The translations under genes and the position numbers were made by a program. DNA of 64,000 nt from Ochrobactrum teleogrylli (lineage in GTDB: Bacteria > Pseudomonadota > Alphaproteobacteria > Rhizobiales > Rhizobiaceae), in NCBI RefSeq assembly GCF_006376685.1, contig NZ_VEWL01000018.1:1-64000 (forward strand). The letters are read 5' to 3'. Below, piece after piece: positions 16,701-26,607 of the stretch. The number at the start of each line of letters is the position of its first letter. Position 1 is the stretch's first letter. Below the pieces are notes generated by a model. That model ran no database searches. It was not told where the DNA came from and saw only the letters and a list, made by a program, of their open reading frames with translations.

Positions 16701-19700
16701 GTGACTGCAAAGCAGGATCGGTCGAGCAAAGTTAAGAATTCCAAGGCAAGCAAAGAGGACCAAAAAGGAGGGAAGCCCAAGGCGCTGGCAGCCTTCTCGC
16801 AGCTTCTCTTCGAGTGGGCACCGCCAGAAGACCTGGCAGCTTACGACGCCGAAGTGCTCGACAGTTCAGCCCGTCATGGCTATGCGGCTCTTGAATCCTA
16901 CCGCAAGGGCAAAAGCATCATCAGCGTCGATAACGGTATCGAACGCCATGGTCGCCCGGTAAGCGTCATCACCATCGTCAACGACAATATGCCGTTCCTG
17001 CTCGATTCCATTCTGGGCGAGCTGAACAATCACGTCGGCCAGATTTTCATGGTCGTGCACCCGGTTCTCGATGTTACCCGGGAAAAGGATGGGCTGGTTA
17101 TTCTCGGCGAAGCATCGCAGCTCGCACCCGCCACGGGCGTTGAGCGCGTCAGCCTTGTACAGATTCATCTGCCAGCGCTCGGCAAGCAGGCCAAGGCCGA
17201 CCTGACGGACGGGCTCAAGCGCGTTCTCGGACAGGTGCGTTTTGCCGTCGGCGACTGGAAACCGATGCTGAAGCGTCTCGATGACGCCATCGCAGATTAC
17301 AAGCGCGCTTACGAGCTGAACGGCAATGCCGCCATGCCGGAAGCCATCGCCTTCCTCGAATGGCTGCGCGACGATCATTTCATCTTCCTCGGCATGCGTG
17401 AGCTTGCTTTTGAAGGTTCGGGCAAAAAGCGCAGCCTCGTCGCCGTCAAGGGACCGCTTGGCGTCCTTGGCGACAATGAAGTGCGCGTGCTGCGCAAGGA
17501 TGACGACGATACCGTCACGCCGCGCGAGGTTACCGAATTCCTCGACAGCAACGAGCCGCTGATCGTCACCAAGGCGAATACGCTGTCACTGGTGCATCGC
17601 CGCTCCTATCTCGACTATATCGGCGTGAAGATTTTCGGACCGAAGGGCGAAGCCATTGGCGAACTGCGCCTCGTCGGCCTGTTCACCTCGGTCGCCTATA
17701 TAAGCTCGGTGGCCAGCATCCCGTTCATTCGCTCGAAGGCCGATGCAGTGATCAAGCATCTGGGCTTCAACCGGGAAGACCATTCCGGCAAGGCGCTGAT
17801 CAACGTGCTGGAAGAATATCCGCGCGACGAGCTTTTCCAGATCGACACGGAAAGCCTAACGGCCAATGCCGAACTCATCCTCGCGCTGGGCGAGCGTCCA
17901 CGTGTGCGCGCCATTCCGCGCCTCGACCGTTTTGGCCGTTTCGCGACCGTGCTGGTCTATATACCGCGCGACCGTTACGACTCGGTCGTACGTGAAAAGA
18001 TCGGTCGCTATCTCGTCGACGTCTATGGCGGCGACAGCTTTGAATTCCATCCGGTCTTCCTTCAAAACGGCCTGACGCGCGTTCAGTTCGTCATTCGCCG
18101 TCATGAACGTTCCACGCCGCATGTGGATCGCGAAGCGCTGGAAGCGGAAGTGCGTTCCATCGTCCGCACCTGGGAAGATGCGGTGCGTGAAAGCGTGGAA
18201 AACGCCGATGCTGGTGTCGTGGCGCTGGCCGCGAGCTTCCCGCCATCCTATCGCGAAATCTTCACCGCACCGGAAGCGCTGGTCGATGCGGAGCGCATTG
18301 CGGGTCTCAGCCCGGAAGCACCGCTTTTCGTGGATTTCTACCGTTATCGCACCGATGGACCGGATGCGGTTTCGCTAAAACTTTATCATCACGGCGCGCC
18401 GGTGGTGTTGTCGCAGCGCGTTCCGCTTCTGGAAAATATGGGCTTCCGCGTCGTCAGCGAACAGACCATTGATCTGCCCCATGCCGGTCAAGATGGTGCG
18501 CCGGTCTATGTGCACGACATGCAGCTTGTGAACGCCTATGGCGCACCGGTCGATCTTTCCGATGACGGCGAAATGCTGGAAGACGTGTTCCGCACTGTCT
18601 GGGACGGCTTTGCCGACAATGACGGCTATAATGCGCTGGTGCAGACGGCACGTCTCACCGCGCGCCAGATCATGATCCTGCGCTCCTATGGCCGTTATCT
18701 GCAGCAGGCGGGTATCGCCTATTCGCAAGGCTTCATCGCTGCCGCCCTCAATCGCTATCCGGAAATCGCCAGCGATCTCTATTCGCTGTTCGATTTGCGC
18801 TTCAACCCATCGGCCAAGCGCCGTGACGCAGCGGAAAAGAAGCTGATCGACGCCATCGAAACCGCACTTCTCGGTGTGCCGAGCATCGACGACGACCAGA
18901 TCCTGCGCCGGTTCCGCAATCTGATCGAAGCGACACTGCGCACCAACGCCTATACGCTGGATGCCGAAGGCAAGCCGCGTGTCACCTTCGCCTTCAAGCT
19001 CAATCCGCGGCTGGTCGATGGACTGCCCGATCCGCGCCCGTATCGCGAAATTTTCGTCTACGGCCCGGAAGTCGAAGGCGTGCATTTGCGTTTCGGAGCG
19101 GTCGCCCGTGGCGGTCTGCGCTGGTCGGACCGCGCGCAGGATTACCGCACCGAAGTGCTGGGGCTCGTCAAGGCGCAGCAGGTCAAGAATGCGGTGATCG
19201 TGCCGGTCGGCGCCAAGGGCGGCTTCTATCCGAAGCGCCTGCCCGTGGGCGGCGACCGCAATGCCGTCTTCGAAGCCGGACGCGACGCTTATAAGGTGTT
19301 CATCTCGACGCTTCTGTCGGTCACCGACAATATTCATGACAGCGCTGTGGTGCCGCCGCAAAATGTCGTGCGTCACGACAATGACGATCCTTATTTCGTT
19401 GTCGCCGCCGACAAGGGCACGGCCACCTTCTCCGATACGGCCAATGCCATCAGTCAGGCGCATGATTTCTGGCTGGACGATGCTTTCGCGTCGGGCGGCT
19501 CTGCCGGTTACGACCACAAAGGCATGGGCATCACCGCCCGTGGCGGTTGGGAAGCCGTGAAGCGGCATTTCCGTGAATTCGACATGGATATCCAGACCGA
19601 GCCGTTTACGGTCGTCGGCGTGGGCGACATGTCGGGCGACGTGTTCGGCAATGGCATGCTGCTTTCCGAGCAGATCAGGCTCATTGCCGCCTTCGACCAT

Positions 19701-21491
19701 CGCGATATCTTCATCGATCCGAACCCGGTTCCGGCGGACGGCTTTGCCGAACGCAAGCGCCTGTTCGAACTGCCGCGCTCAAGCTGGCAGGACTATGATC
19801 GCTCGAAGCTTTCGTCGGGAGGCGGTGTCTATAGCCGCAGCCAAAAGACCATCACCCTGTCTGCCGAGGCAGCGGCTGCCATCGGCCTTGCCAAGACCAC
19901 AGCGACGCCGCAGGAAATCATGACGACCATCCTGAAAGCGCAGGTTGATCTCTTATGGTTCGGCGGCATCGGCACCTATATCCGCGCGTCCAGCGAAACG
20001 GATGCGCAGGTGGGCGACCGCGCCAATGACGCCATTCGCATCACCGGTTCGGATGTTCGCGCCCGTGTGATCGGCGAAGGCGCCAATCTCGGCATGACCC
20101 AGCGCGGGCGCATCGAATATGCGCTTGCAGGCGGTCGCAGCAACACCGACGCCATCGACAATTCGGCTGGCGTCAACTGCTCGGACGTCGAGGTCAATAT
20201 CAAGATTGCTCTGGCCGCAGCCATGCGTTCGGGCAAGCTCAAGCGCCCTGCCCGCAACAAGCTCTTGGTCAGCATGACCGACGATGTTTCGGAGCTCGTG
20301 CTGCGCAACAACTATCTCCAGCCGCTGGCGCTTTCTCTGAGCGAACGTCAGGGACTTGCCGAACTCCCCTATCAGGCGCGTTTCATGGCGGAACTGGAAC
20401 ACCGCAAACTGCTGGATCGCAAGGTCGAGTATCTGCCGTCCGACACCGTATTGGCTGATCGCCAGAAGGCAGGCCAGCCACTGACCCGTCCGGAACTGGC
20501 GGTCCTGCTGGCCTATGCCAAGCTGTCGCTCAGTGACGATCTGGTGGCAAGCGCGCTTCCAGACGAGCCTTACTTCCAGTCACTTCTGTTCGGCTATTTC
20601 CCGAAACGTATGGCCAAGACTTACGCGGAGGAAATCTCGGGCCACCGCCTGAAGCGGGAAATCGTTGCGACCTTGCTGGCAAATGATGTCATCAATCGCG
20701 GCGGTATCACCTTCATCAGCCGTCTGGCCGACACGACCGGCAAGTCGCCTTCAGATATTGTTCGCGCCTATATCGCGGTGCGTGACGGTTTCGAGATCGA
20801 CGCAGTCTATGACGCCATTGATGCGCTCGACAATCGCGTGCCGGGCGATGTGCAGAACCAGTTCTACCATCTCGTCGGCGAAATGTTGCAGGCGACGACG
20901 GCATGGGTGCTGCGCAATGATACGACCCGCGCAAACCTCACCGAACTGGTCGGCACCATCGTCAAGGCGCGTGCCGAACTGGAACCGCGTTTCGAAGGCC
21001 TGATGCCGGAATTCCTGCGCAACACGGTGCGTGCCGACAAGGCTGCCTTCGTGGAAAAGGGCGCACCGGAAAAGCTGGCCCAGCGTCTCGCCAATCTCCA
21101 GCTTGCGGGCATCATGCCGGATATCGCGCTGATCGCGCATCTGGCGAACGCCGATCTGGTGGCAACCGCCAAGGCCTATTTCGGCGTGTCGGAAGCCTTC
21201 CGCATCGGGCGCATCGAAGATGCGGCACGGTCCATCCCCGTCACCGACTATTATGACGGACTGGCCCTGTCGCGTGCGAGCGAGACCATCACGCAGGCGG
21301 CACGCGGGATCACCATCGCGGCGTTGAAGCGCTTCGCCAAGGAGAAAGACCCGGCAGCGGCGTGGCTCGATGCGGACGGCGTCCGGATCGAGCAGGTCAG
21401 AAATCGCATGGTCGCGCTCACCGAAGGCGGTGACCTCACCGTCTCGCGGCTGGCTGTTGCGGCGGGCCTGATGTCCGATCTGGCGCAGTAA
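16701..21491 (+). CDS. NAD-dependent glutamate dehydrogenase, large 180-kDa type
   Basis: 1596 aa from GTG 16701, chosen because AGGAG lies 8 bp upstream; in-frame starts at 16665 and 16683 are also open. It oxidatively deaminates glutamate to 2-oxoglutarate with NAD (EC 1.4.1.2), feeding amino-acid carbon into the TCA cycle. The long N-terminal regulatory region contains ACT-like parts. The catalytic core, in the central third, has GGLRWSDRAQDYRTEVLGLVKAQQVKNAVIVPVGAKGGF and the NAD-binding part with VGVGDMSGDVFGNGMLLS. The helical C-terminal domain completes the family length. It is monocistronic and followed by a clear terminator. Confidence 0.96.
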   Translation: MTAKQDRSSKVKNSKASKEDQKGGKPKALAAFSQLLFEWAPPEDLAAYDAEVLDSSARHGYAALESYRKGKSIISVDNGIERHGRPVSVITIVNDNMPFLLDSILGELNNHVGQIFMVVHPVLDVTREKDGLVILGEASQLAPATGVERVSLVQIHLPALGKQAKADLTDGLKRVLGQVRFAVGDWKPMLKRLDDAIADYKRAYELNGNAAMPEAIAFLEWLRDDHFIFLGMRELAFEGSGKKRSLVAVKGPLGVLGDNEVRVLRKDDDDTVTPREVTEFLDSNEPLIVTKANTLSLVHRRSYLDYIGVKIFGPKGEAIGELRLVGLFTSVAYISSVASIPFIRSKADAVIKHLGFNREDHSGKALINVLEEYPRDELFQIDTESLTANAELILALGERPRVRAIPRLDRFGRFATVLVYIPRDRYDSVVREKIGRYLVDVYGGDSFEFHPVFLQNGLTRVQFVIRRHERSTPHVDREALEAEVRSIVRTWEDAVRESVENADAGVVALAASFPPSYREIFTAPEALVDAERIAGLSPEAPLFVDFYRYRTDGPDAVSLKLYHHGAPVVLSQRVPLLENMGFRVVSEQTIDLPHAGQDGAPVYVHDMQLVNAYGAPVDLSDDGEMLEDVFRTVWDGFADNDGYNALVQTARLTARQIMILRSYGRYLQQAGIAYSQGFIAAALNRYPEIASDLYSLFDLRFNPSAKRRDAAEKKLIDAIETALLGVPSIDDDQILRRFRNLIEATLRTNAYTLDAEGKPRVTFAFKLNPRLVDGLPDPRPYREIFVYGPEVEGVHLRFGAVARGGLRWSDRAQDYRTEVLGLVKAQQVKNAVIVPVGAKGGFYPKRLPVGGDRNAVFEAGRDAYKVFISTLLSVTDNIHDSAVVPPQNVVRHDNDDPYFVVAADKGTATFSDTANAISQAHDFWLDDAFASGGSAGYDHKGMGITARGGWEAVKRHFREFDMDIQTEPFTVVGVGDMSGDVFGNGMLLSEQIRLIAAFDHRDIFIDPNPVPADGFAERKRLFELPRSSWQDYDRSKLSSGGGVYSRSQKTITLSAEAAAAIGLAKTTATPQEIMTTILKAQVDLLWFGGIGTYIRASSETDAQVGDRANDAIRITGSDVRARVIGEGANLGMTQRGRIEYALAGGRSNTDAIDNSAGVNCSDVEVNIKIALAAAMRSGKLKRPARNKLLVSMTDDVSELVLRNNYLQPLALSLSERQGLAELPYQARFMAELEHRKLLDRKVEYLPSDTVLADRQKAGQPLTRPELAVLLAYAKLSLSDDLVASALPDEPYFQSLLFGYFPKRMAKTYAEEISGHRLKREIVATLLANDVINRGGITFISRLADTTGKSPSDIVRAYIAVRDGFEIDAVYDAIDALDNRVPGDVQNQFYHLVGEMLQATTAWVLRNDTTRANLTELVGTIVKARAELEPRFEGLMPEFLRNTVRADKAAFVEKGAPEKLAQRLANLQLAGIMPDIALIAHLANADLVATAKAYFGVSEAFRIGRIEDAARSIPVTDYYDGLALSRASETITQAARGITIAALKRFAKEKDPAAAWLDADGVRIEQVRNRMVALTEGGDLTVSRLAVAAGLMSDLAQ

Positions 21492-21515
21492 TCCGCGCCC
21501 GGCAATTAAAAATGG

Positions 21516-21545
21516 AAGGGCGGCTTAAGGCCGCCCTTTTCATTT
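21516..21545 (+). terminator. Terminator after glutamate dehydrogenase
   Basis: A perfect 9-bp stem (AAGGGCGGC 21516-21524, GCCGCCCTT 21530-21538) with a TTAAG loop is followed by TTCATTTG. Confidence 0.85.
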
Positions 21546-21599
21546 GTGAGGTTGCGGCTCGCCGTATAAGCTCCGGCCACATTTGCAAGGGAGTGGCAT

Positions 21600-22985
21600 T
21601 TGAGCGATCTGACAGTCAGCGAACGCAGCTATGCGTCACGGCGCGGCATATGGGGCTGGATGTTGTTCGACTGGGCGGCGCAACCGTTTTTTACCGTCGT
21701 CACGACCTTTGTTTTCGGCCCCTATTTTATCTCCCGCATGGCGGCAAGCCCGGAAGCCGGGCAAGTTGCATGGGGCTATGGCATCGCGGCGGCGGGCTTT
21801 ATCATCGCCATTCTGTCGCCTGTGCTCGGCGCTGTTTCCGACCGCACCGGCGCGCGCAAACCGTGGATCGGCTTCTTCGCCGTTCTGAAGATCGTCAGCT
21901 TGTCGCTCCTCTGGTTCGCGGCGCCGGGAGCAAGCCTGTTCTGGGTGTTGCTGGCCTTTGCGATCGCCTCGGTGGCAGCTGAATTTTCCATCGTCTTCAA
22001 TGATTCCATGATGCCGCGTCTTGTGCCACGTGCAGATATCGGACGCATTTCCAATATCGCATGGGGGCTTGGTTATCTGGGCGGCATGATCATGCTGGTT
22101 TTCGTGGTGCTGTTTCTGGCCGGGTCGCCGCAAACCGGCAAAACGATCATCGGCGTTGATCCGCTTTTTGGCCTTGATCCGACCACCGGAGAAGACGCCC
22201 GCATCACCGGCCCGCTTGCAGCGCTCTGGTATCTGATCTTTGTGCTGCCGATGTTCCTGTTCACCCCGGATTCGGCGCGCGGCGAACCTCTGCGCAAGGC
22301 GCTACGCCATGGCCTTTCTGAGCTGAAAGCCACGCTGCGCGAGGTGCGCCAGCGCTCCGGCATATTGCGCTTTCTCATCGCCCGCATGGTCTATCAGGAC
22401 GGCGTCAACGCCTTGCTGGCGCTGGGCGGCGGCTATGCTGCCGCCATGTTTCACTGGTCGATCACCGAGATCGGCCTGTTCGGCATGATCCTCAATGTGA
22501 TGGCGATCTTCAGCTGCCTTGTCGCCAGCCGCGTCGATACACGTTTCGGCTCAAAAGCCGTGGTCATCGCATCGCTGATCCTGTTGCTGCTTGCCACGCT
22601 CGGCATTGTATCGACAGGGCGCGATTATACGTTCTTCGGGCTGCTACCCTTTGCGGAAAGCACCGCGCAGGGGCTTTTTTCGACGCCCGCCGAACATGCC
22701 TATCTCATCTATGGGCTGATGATCGGCGCGGCCTTCGGCCCTGTGCAGGCCTCGTCGCGCTCATGGTTTGCCCGCAGCATCGAGCCGGAAGAGTCGGGAC
22801 GCTATTTCGGCATCTACGCGCTAGCGGGCCGCGCCACCAGCTTCCTCGCGCCGTTTCTGGTCGCCACCGTCACCGCCATCAGCGGGTCGGCAGCCATTGG
22901 AATGGCGGTGCTGGTGATCTTCTTCGCCGCTGGTCTCTGTCTGACGAAAGCGACGCCCTATCCTGCCGACAAGGCGGCCTTATAG
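21600..22985 (+). CDS. MFS transporter of the UMF1/Atg22-like family
   Basis: 461 aa, about 12 transmembrane helices. The N-terminus RRGIWGWMLFDWAAQPFFTVVTTFVFGPYF is the hallmark of UMF1 (unknown major facilitator) proteins, relatives of yeast vacuolar Atg22. The motif GAVSDRTGARKPWIGFF is the MFS loop 2-3 signature. The start is TTG, preceded by AAGGGAG about 8 bp upstream. The substrate is not known. It converges on glpK with 15 bp between the stop codons, so glycerol export or import cannot be inferred from position. Confidence 0.85.
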   Translation: MSDLTVSERSYASRRGIWGWMLFDWAAQPFFTVVTTFVFGPYFISRMAASPEAGQVAWGYGIAAAGFIIAILSPVLGAVSDRTGARKPWIGFFAVLKIVSLSLLWFAAPGASLFWVLLAFAIASVAAEFSIVFNDSMMPRLVPRADIGRISNIAWGLGYLGGMIMLVFVVLFLAGSPQTGKTIIGVDPLFGLDPTTGEDARITGPLAALWYLIFVLPMFLFTPDSARGEPLRKALRHGLSELKATLREVRQRSGILRFLIARMVYQDGVNALLALGGGYAAAMFHWSITEIGLFGMILNVMAIFSCLVASRVDTRFGSKAVVIASLILLLLATLGIVSTGRDYTFFGLLPFAESTAQGLFSTPAEHAYLIYGLMIGAAFGPVQASSRSWFARSIEPEESGRYFGIYALAGRATSFLAPFLVATVTAISGSAAIGMAVLVIFFAAGLCLTKATPYPADKAAL

Positions 22986-23000
22986 AGCGCCGAATTGGCC

Positions 23001-24506
23001 TTAATCCACCCAGTTCAGGGAGCGCTGAACCGCCTTTTCCCATGAGGCGAACAGGCGTTCACGCTCCTTCTTCGGCATCTTCGGGTGCCAGCGATGGCCG
23101 ACCTGCCAGTTTTCGACAACATCTTCCATGGATTTCCAGTAGCCGACAGCAAGCCCAGCCGAGTAAGCCGCCCCCAGCGCCGTGGTTTCCACGATCTTGG
23201 GGCGGACCACCGGGACATCCAGAATATCGGCCTGAAACTGCATGACGAATTCATTAACAGTCATGCCGCCATCGGCGCGCAGTTCACCGATCTCCACGCC
23301 AGAATCCTTCACCATGGCTTCCAGCACCTCGCGCACCTGATAGCAGCTTGCTTCCAGTGCCGCGCGGGCAATATGACCCTTATTGGCAAAGCGCGTCAGC
23401 CCGGCAATGACGCCGCGCGCGGACGATTCCCAATGCGGCGCATAAAGACCGGAAAATGCCGGGACGAAATAGACATCGCCATTATCATCGACAGTACGGG
23501 CGAGCGTTTCGATATCGCTGCTGTTGCGGATGATACCGAGATTGTCGCGCAGCCATTGCACCAGCGCGCCGGTAATGGCGATGGAGCCTTCCAGCGCATA
23601 AGACGGCGGGGCATCGCCGATCTTATAGGCAACGGTGGTCAGCAGGCCGTAATCGGACGAAACGAGCTTGTCACCCGTATTCATCAGCATGAAGCAGCCC
23701 GTGCCATAAGTGTTCTTGGCCGCGCCCGGCTCAAGACAGGCCTGGCCGAACAAAGCTGCCTGCTGGTCACCCAGAATTCCCGCAAGCTGGACGCCACGCA
23801 GGGACCGAACCGAAATCTCGCCATAAACTTCGCTCGATGAGCGGATTTCCGGCAGACAAGCGCGCGGAATATGGAAGAGGTCCAGAATTTCCGCATCCCA
23901 TTGCAGGCTTGCAATATCCATCAGCTGCGTGCGCGAGGCATTGGTGACATCGGTAATGTGAATGCCGCCATCCGGTCCGCCGGTGAGGTTCCAGGCCAGC
24001 CATGTATCGATGGTGCCAAATAGCGCCTCACCTGCTTCGGCCTTTTGGCGCGCGCCCGGAACATTGTCGAGAATCCAGCGCAGCTTCAGTCCGGCGAAAT
24101 AGGTGGTGATCGGCAGCCCCGTCCGGGCGCGAAGACGATCCGCACCGCCATTCTTCGTATATTGCGCCACCAGATCGGCGGTGCGCGTATCCATCCAGAC
24201 AAGCGCATTATAAAGCGGCTGGCCGGTCGCCTTGTCCCAGAGCAGCGTCGTCTCGCGCTGGTTGGTAATGCCGATCGCGGCGATATCCGCTGCCGTCAGT
24301 TTGGCCTTCTTCAACGCTTCCGCGACGACGTGCTGCGTGTTGCGCCAGATTTCAAGCGGGCTATGCTCCACCCAGCCGGCCTTGGGGTAAATCTGCTCAT
24401 GCTCGCGCTGATCCATCGCGATGACATCGCCCAGTTGATCGAAAATGATGCAGCGCGTGCTGGTGGTTCCCTGATCGATGGAGCCGATAAATTGCTTGGT
24501 ACTCAC
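23001..24506 (-). CDS. glpK: Glycerol kinase
   Basis: 501 aa cytosolic kinase making sn-glycerol 3-phosphate from glycerol and ATP. FGGY-family landmarks are [16 protein letters not shown] (phosphate 1 motif), [28 protein letters not shown], and the C-terminal FGGY signature region [20 protein letters not shown]. Length is standard. No glpF or glpD is adjacent, so it is a lone glp gene here. The 225-bp gap to purH holds its promoter region and the purH terminator. Confidence 0.96.
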   Translation of the reverse strand: MSTKQFIGSIDQGTTSTRCIIFDQLGDVIAMDQREHEQIYPKAGWVEHSPLEIWRNTQHVVAEALKKAKLTAADIAAIGITNQRETTLLWDKATGQPLYNALVWMDTRTADLVAQYTKNGGADRLRARTGLPITTYFAGLKLRWILDNVPGARQKAEAGEALFGTIDTWLAWNLTGGPDGGIHITDVTNASRTQLMDIASLQWDAEILDLFHIPRACLPEIRSSSEVYGEISVRSLRGVQLAGILGDQQAALFGQACLEPGAAKNTYGTGCFMLMNTGDKLVSSDYGLLTTVAYKIGDAPPSYALEGSIAITGALVQWLRDNLGIIRNSSDIETLARTVDDNGDVYFVPAFSGLYAPHWESSARGVIAGLTRFANKGHIARAALEASCYQVREVLEAMVKDSGVEIGELRADGGMTVNEFVMQFQADILDVPVVRPKIVETTALGAAYSAGLAVGYWKSMEDVVENWQVGHRWHPKMPKKERERLFASWEKAVQRSLNWVD

Positions 24507-24670
24507 AGTATCCTCCCGTTCGAATATGTTTGTGTAAAATGCTTTTAGTTTACATCAGGTATGAAAAAGCTTGCTATGCCTCCGCGTCCTCCCCCTGATG
24601 CAAAGCAGCTCCCGTGTTTACGTGAGCGCTCATAAACGAATTTAAAACGAAATAATTCGAAACTCAATGA

Positions 24671-24705
24671 AAACAAAAAGCCCCGAAAATTTTCGTTTCG
24701 GGGCT
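24671..24705 (-). terminator. Terminator of purH
   Basis: The stem AGCCCCGAAA (24679-24688) pairs with TTTCGGGGCT (24696-24705). On the minus strand it is followed by a T-rich run (TTTTGTTTTC). It lies 27 bp beyond the purH stop. Confidence 0.85.
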
Positions 24706-24731
24706 CGTTTTCAGATTTCTAAGTCGATGAA

Positions 24732-26348
24732 TTAATGACGGAAATGGCGCATTCCGGTCATGACCATGGCAATGCCATGCTCGTCGGCAGCAGCGATCAC
24801 TTCTTCGTCACGCATGGAACCGCCCGGCTGAATAACCGCCGTAGCGCCTGCCTGAACGGCAGAAAGCAGACCGTCCGCAAACGGGAAGAATGCGTCAGAG
24901 GCAACCACGCAACCCTTGGTCAGCGGCTCTGCCAGACCGGCGGCTTCGGCTGCATCTTCCGCCTTGCGGGCAGCGATACGCGCCGAGTCGACGCGGCTCA
25001 TCTGGCCAGCACCGATGCCAACCGTTGCGCCGTCCTTCACATAGACGATGGCGTTCGACTTGACGTGCTTGGCAATGCGGAAGGCGAACTTCATATCGTT
25101 CAGTTCGGCTTCGCTCGGGCTGCGCTTGGTCACGACCTTGAGGTCGAGATCATCCACAACGCCATTATCGCGCGACTGAACCAGTAAGCCGCCGGCAACC
25201 GTTTTCGCAGCGATGCCTTTGGCGCGCGGGTCAGGAAGACCGCCCGTCACCAGAAGACGCAGGTTCTTCTTGGCGGCGACGATGGCCTGCGCGCCCGGCG
25301 TTGCATCGGGAGCGATGATGACTTCCGTGAAAATCTTGACGATTTCCTCGGCGGCTTCTTCATCCAGCGTCTTGTTGAGCGCAACAATGCCGCCGAACGC
25401 CGAAACCGGATCGCAGGCCAGCGCCTTCAGATAGGCTTGCTTGATCGATGCGCCTTCCGCCACGCCGCACGGATTGGCGTGCTTGATGATGGCGACGGCA
25501 GCCGTGCGCGCCGGATCGAACTCGGCGACGAGCTCGAAAGCCGCATCGGTGTCGTTGATGTTGTTGTAGGAAAGCTGCTTGCCCTGAAGCTGGGTTGCGG
25601 TCGCAACGCCCGGGCGCTTTTCGCCGGAGAGATAGAAGCCTGCAGTCTGGTGCGGGTTTTCACCATAGCGCATGACCGAATGCAGCTTGCCCGCAACCGA
25701 GCGCCAGATTGGCGTTTCTTCTTCGATGGCTTCGGCGAACCAGTTGGAAATCGCCGCGTCATAAGCTGCGGTGCGCGAGAAAGCCTTGGCGGCCAGCTTC
25801 TTGCGGAAAGCGAGCGGCAGCGAACCGGCATGCTTTTCAAGCTCGGTGACCACTTCGGCATAATCGGCCGGATCGACAACGGTGGCGACATAGGCGTGGT
25901 TCTTGGCCGAAGCGCGGATCATGGCCGGGCCGCCGATGTCGATGTTTTCGACGGTCGTGTCGTAATCGCCGCCCTGGAAGCGCACTTCCTCGAACGGATA
26001 GAGATTGATCACGGCAAGATCGATACCACCGATCTTGTGCTCTTCCATTGCGGCAACGTGTTCCGGGTCGTTGCGCACGGCGAGCAGGCCGCCGTGGACT
26101 GCCGGATGCAGCGTCTTCACGCGCCCGTCCATGATTTCAGGAAAGCCGGTGATTTCGGAAACGTCGCGCACCGGAATGCCTTCCGCCGCAATGGACTTGG
26201 CAGTGCCGCCGGTCGAGAGGATTTCGACGCCATGCGCACGGAGCGCCTTGGCGAATTCAATCAGGCCGGTTTTGTCGGAAACGGAAAGGAGGGCGCGGCG
26301 CACCCGATGAAGATCGGGAGCGGGAATATGCTTGGAGCTGACAGCCAT
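24732..26348 (-). CDS. purH: Bifunctional AICAR formyltransferase/IMP cyclohydrolase PurH
   Basis: 538 aa from the ATG at 26348, which fits family length; an in-frame upstream extension of 12 codons is probably not used. It performs the last two steps of IMP synthesis. The N-terminal cyclohydrolase (about 1-200) begins [20 protein letters not shown], followed by [17 protein letters not shown] and [11 protein letters not shown]. The C-terminal transformylase has the catalytic region [13 protein letters not shown] with the essential Lys-His pair, and the tail [31 protein letters not shown]. Confidence 0.97.
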   Translation of the reverse strand: MAVSSKHIPAPDLHRVRRALLSVSDKTGLIEFAKALRAHGVEILSTGGTAKSIAAEGIPVRDVSEITGFPEIMDGRVKTLHPAVHGGLLAVRNDPEHVAAMEEHKIGGIDLAVINLYPFEEVRFQGGDYDTTVENIDIGGPAMIRASAKNHAYVATVVDPADYAEVVTELEKHAGSLPLAFRKKLAAKAFSRTAAYDAAISNWFAEAIEEETPIWRSVAGKLHSVMRYGENPHQTAGFYLSGEKRPGVATATQLQGKQLSYNNINDTDAAFELVAEFDPARTAAVAIIKHANPCGVAEGASIKQAYLKALACDPVSAFGGIVALNKTLDEEAAEEIVKIFTEVIIAPDATPGAQAIVAAKKNLRLLVTGGLPDPRAKGIAAKTVAGGLLVQSRDNGVVDDLDLKVVTKRSPSEAELNDMKFAFRIAKHVKSNAIVYVKDGATVGIGAGQMSRVDSARIAARKAEDAAEAAGLAEPLTKGCVVASDAFFPFADGLLSAVQAGATAVIQPGGSMRDEEVIAAADEHGIAMVMTGMRHFRH

Positions 26349-26461
26349 AGGAAACGGTCTCTTCGTTGCTGAAGCGTTTTGCATTCAGGAAAGGGGACAG
26401 CGTCGCCGTAGCACAGTCGGACGAGGAATCCTACCGCAAAACACTGGAAACCACCGGCGAA

Positions 26462-26490
26462 AGAAAAACCCCGCCGTGAAGGCGGGGGTT
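26462..26490 (-). terminator. Terminator downstream of mmsA
   Basis: AACCCCGCC (26467-26475) pairs with GGCGGGGGTT (26481-26490) around a GTGAA loop. On the minus strand it is followed by TTTTTCTTTC. It lies about 120 bp past the mmsA stop because a duplicated mmsA tail sits in between. Confidence 0.75.
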
Positions 26491-26508
26491 CATTTGGGAG
26501 GTAATGGT

Positions 26509-26552
26509 TTATTTCATCGTCGGGATGACGAATTCTGCCCCGTCTTTAACCC
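26509..26552 (-). repeat. Duplicated 3' end of mmsA
   Basis: This 44-bp segment repeats 26608-26651, the true end of mmsA, at 41 of 44 positions. On the minus strand it still encodes VKDGAEFVIPTMK and a TAA stop, with two of the differences visibly synonymous in that frame. It is a non-functional remnant lying between mmsA and its terminator. Confidence 0.8.
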
Positions 26553-26607
26553 ACGCCGCGCGCCCGCAGCGAAGCGAGGACGCGCAAACGTAAAAAATCG
26601 TCTGGGG